Of a stretch of 64,000 bases of DNA, positions 58,346-64,000 are shown in pieces. A program made the position numbers and the translations under genes. The notes under the pieces are model-generated. The model was not told where the DNA came from, made no database searches, and saw nothing but the letters and a program-made list of their open reading frames with translations. The DNA lies in contig NC_071389.1 of the NCBI RefSeq assembly GCF_022682495.2, positions 185,055,556 to 185,119,555 of the forward strand. Reading direction: 5' to 3'. This DNA comes from Desmodus rotundus (Eukaryota; Chordata; Mammalia; Chiroptera; Phyllostomidae). The stretch's first letter is position 1. Each line of letters opens with the position of its first letter.

Positions 58346-58600
58346 TAAATGAATAGATGGATAGACAGAATGAAGAATGGATTAGGCTGGAGTTGAGATA
58401 AGTGGTCTGGACTGGAAAGAAGTGTTTGGGAATCCTTAGCATGTTGATTGTAACAGAAGCCGTACTATGGATGAGATCAGTTATGAAGAGAGAAAAGTAA
58501 AAAGAATAGGGAGAACTTGGAGCCTCAAGGAACTCCCAACTTTTAGAACTTGCAGAAAAATGTCAGTTGTCATGGAGGATGGTAACTAATAAAGTTCCAT
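58346..58600 (-). mobile_element. L2 LINE (antisense), continuation past the (GGAT)n array
   Basis: 'ggctggagttgagataagtg', 'tgtttgggaatccttagcat' and 'gggagaacttggagcctcaa' continue the antisense L2 body. Confidence 0.55.
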
Positions 58601-60595
58601 CTGATGGCTGCATTTTTCTTTATTAATTAAAATATGAGACCATATGCTGAGAATGAGAGACAAGGTAGGAGAAAGTATCTGAGGTTTGAGAAGAGTAAAG
58701 GAGAGATAGAGTGGTGGGCCTGCTTGAATTTGGTGAGCATGAATTTATAAATTAATGAATGTTAACTTCATTATTACACACAGTCTGACATTGTAGGAGA
58801 AAGTCCATTCCACAGGATGCCATAAATGACATCATAAAAAGCCTATGTCCCCAACATAATCACTTTAATGAGTTTGTGGTATATTTTGAAATATTATTCT
58901 ACAATTCATATTATTCATGTATAAATAAAATTGATCTGAGAGAAAAAGAGTACAATTTTCCTTTGTCTAGGATGTTGTTTTCCACAGATAGCCAAATTCC
59001 ACCAATCTGAGCAAACTGAGATGATTCATTTTCAAATAGGTAAATTGTCCACAAGGGTGAGATGGCAAATCTACCAGGATTTCACTGCGGGCACTGCAGC
59101 CCTCATCTCCTCTCTTTGCCTTTCTATAAACTAACACTGGGTTACGACTTTTACCAAGTCCCAGTCTGCTTTAATAAATGGCAGAGACGGCACTGAGGAC
59201 AGAACAAATGCCAAATAAATAATTGCTGTTTGATAAAACTGGTTCTTATCAGCAAGGCCAGTATTTGTATATAAGAGACTGATTCCAAGGGGCTTAAAAA
59301 TATTTGCTCTCTTAGATGAGTTAAACATACCCACAGAAATTATGTTGACATTACCCACTAGCTAAGCAGAGATAAACATTAGTCCTGGTTCAGTCTGAAT
59401 TCTTTCAATTTCAAAATTTTGGCACTGGAATTCAAAAAGCTTTACCATTTCAAAAAATATTTTGGCATAAAAAAGTTACAGAATCGCCATCACAACGAGC
59501 TACTTCAGGACATGGGGGGGAAGTGCAGTGGGGGTGTGGAGCATCATTCACCAGGTGACCTGTCCATTTCAGGTTGACCACAGCCAGCAAGCACACTGGC
59601 CAACTGAACAGAGGTGACCAGACCCACACCATCCTGGCACAGAACTATGATTGAGTCCTTTTGATCAGAGATCATTTCTTCTCTTCCAACTAGATTGGAT
59701 GCAGTCTTCACGAGTGTTGTTAGAAATTGCTCATTAATGAAAATGGATTTATTGAGCATCCATAGTGTGCAAAGCCTGTACTAAGTGACTCAAAATAACA
59801 GGTTGCCTAGTTACCATGAAATGGAAAAATTCCCCTGTGAAGGTTAAAATTAAAGGAAAGACAGATAAGAAAACATTGTTTTTGATGGTATGACTATTTC
59901 ATAAGGGCTTTTTTTGCCATTATAGCCATTTTATTTTAAAGATAATATTCATTCATTCACTCATTTAATTATTCATTCATATATGCAACTGAGTCACCTT
60001 TATGATTATATAGAGTTCTTTTTCCTGATACAATAAGGGAAAAATATGATTCAACACTGACTGCATAGAAATGAGTCTTAGACAGCAAATTACCAAGGAA
60101 ATACTATACCTCTGTTGATCTTCATTTAATGAGGTACTTGAGCAATTTCATTTTTATTCATGTGAAATCTGTAGTCACTGAGGTATTAGTTAAGTTACTC
60201 CTTGGGAAGAGTATCCCTCATTTTCTGGTTGAATTGAAAAACTTTGTGGAATATAGATTTGCTAATAAGTTCCTTCATATTTAAATCAAACCAGTGGATA
60301 TGCAGAATTGTTTTGTTTTGTGTTTTTTGTGGTCAGGATGAAATATGTTTTGTTGTAGCTCATCTAGTTAACAAAGAGAAGAGCCCACAGCAAGGTAACT
60401 AACATGCATATTTAACTGTGATTTTTCTGAGAACTACATAGTCTTTATCTGTGAATGACACTGCATCACAACTGAGACCCTCAAGCTGCTTAGTCCCTGA
60501 GATAAGCAGGACAGGCAATGCGACCTCCTAGGCCCAGCATCCTCTCTCACCCCTCCCTTCTATGTAGTACTGAGATTGTATGCTTGGTTTTGGTC
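58601..60595. other. No recognised feature
   Basis: Mostly AT-rich. 59945..59985 carries an ATTC-rich run. Minus ORFs at 59131 and 59450 have no splice support. Confidence 0.4.
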
Positions 60596-61042
60596 TCCAT
60601 ATTCACTCCCTACAGCTGCTGTAACAAAGTACTACTAACCAGGTATCTTAAACAACAGACATTTATTATCTCACAGAATAGTATCTGGAGGCTAGACATC
60701 TGAAATCAAGGGGTTTTTTTTGGCAGGGTTTGCTCCTCCTGAGGGCTGGACTCTGGGAGAGAAGACTCTGTTCTAGGCTCTCTTCCTTGGCTTGTAGATG
60801 GCCATCTTCTCCCTGTGTCTCTCTGCATCATCCTTCCTCTTTGAATATCCCTTGTGTACAGATCTCCCCCTCTTTATGAGGACACCAGTCATGCTGGATT
60901 AGGTCTCAACTGATGACTTTGTTTTAACTTGATTATCTCAGTAAAGACCTATCTCCAGATTTTCCACTTAAGGTCACATTCTGAGGTACTAGGAGTTAGG
61001 AGTCCAAAAATAATACGGGAGGTCACAATTCAACCATAGCAG
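60596..61042 (-). mobile_element. ERVL-MaLR LTR, MLT1-type (antisense)
   Basis: 'agctgctgtaacaaagtact', 'taaacaacagacatttatta', 'cttggcttgtagatggccat', 'aggacaccagtcatgctgga' and 'acattctgaggtactaggag' reproduce the antisense of an MLT1 LTR almost end to end. Solo LTR with no internal region. Confidence 0.85.
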
Positions 61043-61081
61043 TCCCTCTAATGACCTGATCATCCCTTCATCATATCCATA

Positions 61082-61117
61082 CCCTCCCCTCCCCTCCCCT
61101 CCCCTCCCCTCCCCTCT

Positions 61118-61149
<32 letters not shown>

Positions 61150-61150
61150 C
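61082..61150. repeat. (CCCCT)n-(CTGT)n-(CT)n compound microsatellite
   Basis: CCCCT pentamers followed by CTGT tetramers and then CT dimers, all pyrimidine-rich on the plus strand. Confidence 0.93.
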
Positions 61151-61379
61151 ACAAGCTTTGGAATGCAATTCCTATGAATGTACAAATCTCCATTTTATCT
61201 GTAAACCTAAGTTGTGTCATCCAACACAGCTAAGCAAAAACTATAAAACACATTCCTTAAAATATAGCTTTTTTAGTTCCCTTGACTACTTATTTCCCAA
61301 ATGTCAGAATCCTTAAGGGGGGAAGGGATGAGCGTCACTCTCAGCTTTGGTCCCCCTTCCCTCTCTGGCCAGCATTGCA

Positions 61380-61965
61380 TTTGTCCTGGTGACCAGAATT
61401 TCTCGCTGATCTCCTCCTTTATCTTCCTGCCCTCTAGCCTCATCTCTGTCCAGTCTGTTCTCCACATTGCTTCCAGACAGATCATTCCAAAACAAAAACC
61501 TACCATGTCACATCCCCACTTAGAGTCTATCAGCGGTTCGCTCCTGCTGTCGGGTAAAATCCAGACTCCTGCATGCCATTTCTTGTTGTGTTATGTATTG
61601 TCTCTAAAAGCATTCTAAGCTCTAACCATGCTAAGTTGGGCATAGTCCCTAAATGCATTATGTTCTTCCATGGGACACACTGTTCCATAGCCTGGAGAGC
61701 CACACAATGCCGTTCATCCCCCCAACTCCTCCTTCTTTGAGGCTCAGATCAGATAGCACCTCCTCCAATAAGCTTTCACTCGTTCACCCTCTCCTACCCT
61801 CCCAGAGCACCTTATGTTCACCTCTCTCATTGCACCTATTACCCTTAACTTTAACACATTCTCAGCTCTATATCAAGACTGAACCTCTCACAGTTTCTTC
61901 TACAACAGGTAGCACAATGTCTAGAACACAAGAGGCACTCAATAAATGTAACTGAGTGAATGAGG
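61380..61965 (+). mobile_element. L2 LINE, 3' portion
   Basis: 'gttctccacattgcttccag', 'acagatcattccaaaacaaa', 'gaggctcagatcagatagca' and the 3' end 'cactcaataaatgtaactga' are in L2 order. The overlapping ORFs are incidental. Confidence 0.72.
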
Positions 61966-62689
61966 AACTGTAGGATAGTTAGTTATCCACCCAGTTCAAT
62001 CTGAGTGCTTTTAAAAGACTCAGGTGCATCAAGAGATGTCTCCATAACCCAAATTCCTACTTTTAGTCAATAGAGGACTTGGTAACAAAGGAAAAACGTC
62101 AGTTAACTCCAAGAGAGGTCAGTAAGTTCCTTGAGTTCATCAGCTTACTTTGTTCGTCCTGACGGTACGAGGAAAACCAAGGGACTAGGCACAACAGAGC
62201 GAGAGACCGGAAAGGATTAATAATTGGATCCATGCAAAACCTAAGCTATAGGTTAATGGAATCAAAAGAGAAAAAGACCCAAACTGTTTCCCATCCAGCC
62301 AGAAGACAGTCATATCAATGCTCTCTTCTCCCTGCTGTGGTGCTCAAGGAGGCAAATTCTATGAAATTCCAGAAAGGTTCTACATATAATTGGACCAGAA
62401 ACTGCTCTGACTTGTATTCATCTCTATTCCTAACATTAACAAACATTTTCTTCCATTTTAATACTGGGTTCCCTCACCCCTAGAATTCACAATCACAGCC
62501 CAAAGTGCAAAGATGACCAATAATTATGAAGTAAGCCTGGGTCAGTTGAGCCAACTGGCTTCTTTTACACTGAATCCAGATGACTGAACACAATTGGGGA
62601 AAATCATATTTTCATGCAAATTAATTCTTGTTCCACAACAACAAACAACTCAGTCACTGTGGGATTTTGTGTTTTCCAAATGTCGCTGC
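61966..62689. other. No recognised feature
   Basis: Unassigned sequence between the L2 end and the next LTR. Confidence 0.4.
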
Positions 62690-63085
62690 AAGAATATGTT
62701 CTTATAATGCAACTTTTGGAGGCAGATTAAATTCCTTCCACTTAGGTAAAGGCGGCCTGTTGACTACACTGGAAGTGACGTTGACTTCTGAGGCTAAGTC
62801 ATACAAAGTAGCAGAGCTCTGCCTCAACCTCTAAGGGTGCTCACTCTTAGGTCCCATCACATACCATGAGGAAGTCCACGCAGGCCATGTCATCAGCCAT
62901 ATGAATAAGGATTGGCCTTGAGAATGGATCCTCCAGCCCCCAGAGAACTTGCCCCAGTTGATATCATTTAGGGCAGAAAGAAATCACCCCTGCTGAGCCC
63001 TCTGTAAATTTCAGATTGATGAGCAAAATAACTGTTGTTTTAACTCACTAAATGTTGCAATCAGTAACCAGAACAGATTCGGGTA
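62690..63085 (+). mobile_element. MaLR-type 5' LTR
   Basis: 'gaagtgacgttgacttctga', 'ccatgaggaagtccacgcag' and the end 'aactgttgttttaactcact' match a MaLR LTR in sense orientation. Its right end runs directly into MaLR internal sequence, so it is the 5' LTR of a longer ancient provirus-like element. Confidence 0.65.
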
Positions 63086-64000
63086 CCTAGAAATGGGGTG
63101 CTGCCCTAACAAACATCTAAACACAGTGGTATTAACTTAGTCGTAGGACAGCAGGCAGAGGCTGGAAGGGCCTCAGAGTGAGCGACTGTGAAAAGCTAAA
63201 TGGGCTGTAGGAGAGGATTCGTGGAAGCCCGAAGAGCATGAGCAAGCAGTTGGTAAAGGCTTAAAGGGCAGCAAATGAAATTGGCAGCTCAAGGCAAGGA
63301 TTCCTTCGTCGTGTAGTAGGGTAAAGTTTGGCAACATTGACATCTGCAGTAACATGGCAAATGGAAAATGAACCAAATGAACTCTGTGATCTAGCTAAGG
63401 AGATTCCAGGCAGAATATTTAAAGTGTAACTTAGCTTCATCTGGCTGCCTATGATAAAATGCAGCGAGAACTGAAGAATGGCCTGTTGAATTAGAAGGAG
63501 CCAGAAATTTCTGGGCATAAAAACAAAACTGGTTTCTTATTTCCAGCTGCTCCAAATGGCAAAAAAGAAATTCTAAAATTAGGAAGGCCAAGGATCAGAT
63601 CTGGGCGGGACTACAAGATCATCCATTAACACCTAAGCAAGCTCTCAGGTGGGGCCACAGAGAAACTTTAAGCCAAACGAGAATACCCTAAAACGGTTTT
63701 TAAGGGCTTGACTCATAGATCCTCCCTGTTCAATGACAGGGTTTCTAAGGATCTCAGGGACAGTGTGTCACAGAAGTCACCCAATATTCAGAAGAGCTTA
63801 TCCAACATACAGGCTTTTGTCTAATGGAGGGTTATATAAGTTGGAACACCAAAAGTCTACCAAGTTTTGAAAGAAATTATATCAGCTTGACCTGGAAGGA
63901 ACAGAGAGAGGACACAATGAAAAGAGGTCTTTTGATCTCTCAGATTTTATAGGCAGAAAGCAGGTGAGAAAGATACTCAGCTCTAAATATGGGTTACTTT
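63086..64000 (+). mobile_element. MaLR internal region, runs off the right edge
   Basis: 'gggtacctagaaatggggtg', 'gcaggcagaggctggaaggg', 'ttaaagtgtaacttagcttc', 'agaaatttctgggcataaaa' and 'gacctggaaggaacagagag' follow the non-coding to gag-remnant internal region typical of MLT1-type elements. It is full of stops in every frame and codes for nothing. The 3' LTR, if present, lies beyond the window. Confidence 0.6.

Noticed and set aside
58052..58442. ORFs of 67-102 codons with Met-Asp-Gly-Trp or His-Pro-Ser-Ile periodicity
   Set aside because: Products of the (GGAT)n array on both strands, not proteins.
63173..63591. Three overlapping minus ORFs near the right edge
   Set aside because: They are antisense readings of the MaLR internal region.
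1..64000. CRISPR array, prokaryotic operon, phage or plasmid system
   Set aside because: No regularly spaced identical repeats with unique spacers, no ribosome-binding-site-led gene clusters, and dense mammalian retroelements throughout.

Overview
This 64 kb window is mammalian nuclear DNA, most probably from a bat. The best evidence is four copies of the tRNA-derived chiropteran VES SINE family. They carry the head 'CCCTGGCTGGTGTGGCTCAG' or its reverse complement, and two have clean target-site duplications (TSDs). L1 3' ends of a type I associate with bats and an internally deleted mariner-like element sit on a background of old mammalian repeats (L2, MIR, hAT/MER, ERVL-MaLR, old L1). No HeliBat-type Helitron was recognised, which argues weakly against a vespertilionid. 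The species cannot be named.

Almost no protein-coding sequence is present. The only coding evidence I trust is two short minus-strand exons at 39097..39233 and 17482..17662. Each has an intact open frame, an AG acceptor, a GT donor and compatible phase. If they are consecutive, the intron between them is 21,434 bp. They encode Ser/Thr/Pro-rich, probably disordered sequence. I do not recognise the gene and give no symbol. The window is therefore best read as an internal part of a large gene transcribed right to left, with the flanks as further intron. Nearly every other ORF is a repeat-derived or chance reading frame.

Layout. 0-6 kb: L2, MIR, a VES SINE splitting MIR sequence, another L2, and an MLT1-type LTR. 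6.46-6.83 kb: a TATA/TCTA satellite. 9.8-11.6 kb: an L2 fragment, then an unassigned GC-rich block that looks like an LTR. 11.9-14.1 kb: an antisense L1 end and a long L2. 15-24 kb: MIRs, a VES SINE, exon B, an L2 split by an L1, and two hAT elements. 25.8-28.5 kb: an antisense L1 between ~130-bp direct repeats. 29-36.5 kb: L2 (one copy split by a DNA element), MIR, MER5A, and a sense L1. 39.1 kb: exon A. 40.6-45.4 kb: L2 split by L1, L1 inside L1, MIRs, a hAT element and an LTR. 47-52.5 kb: two L1 insertions with 5' inversions among old L1/HAL1 sequence. 53.45-54.13 kb: the mariner-like element. 55.6-58.7 kb: two VES SINEs and an L2 containing a long (GGAT)n array. 60.6-64 kb: an MLT1-type LTR, an L2, and a MaLR LTR plus internal region running off the right edge.

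There are no bacterial genes, operons, CRISPR arrays or rRNA genes, and no structural tRNA gene was recognised. I found no new biological system. The points most worth checking are the two-exon cassette, the long direct repeats around the L1, the paired L1 inversions, the mariner spacing, and the unassigned GC-rich block. All family names come from recalled consensus patterns, not from a database search.
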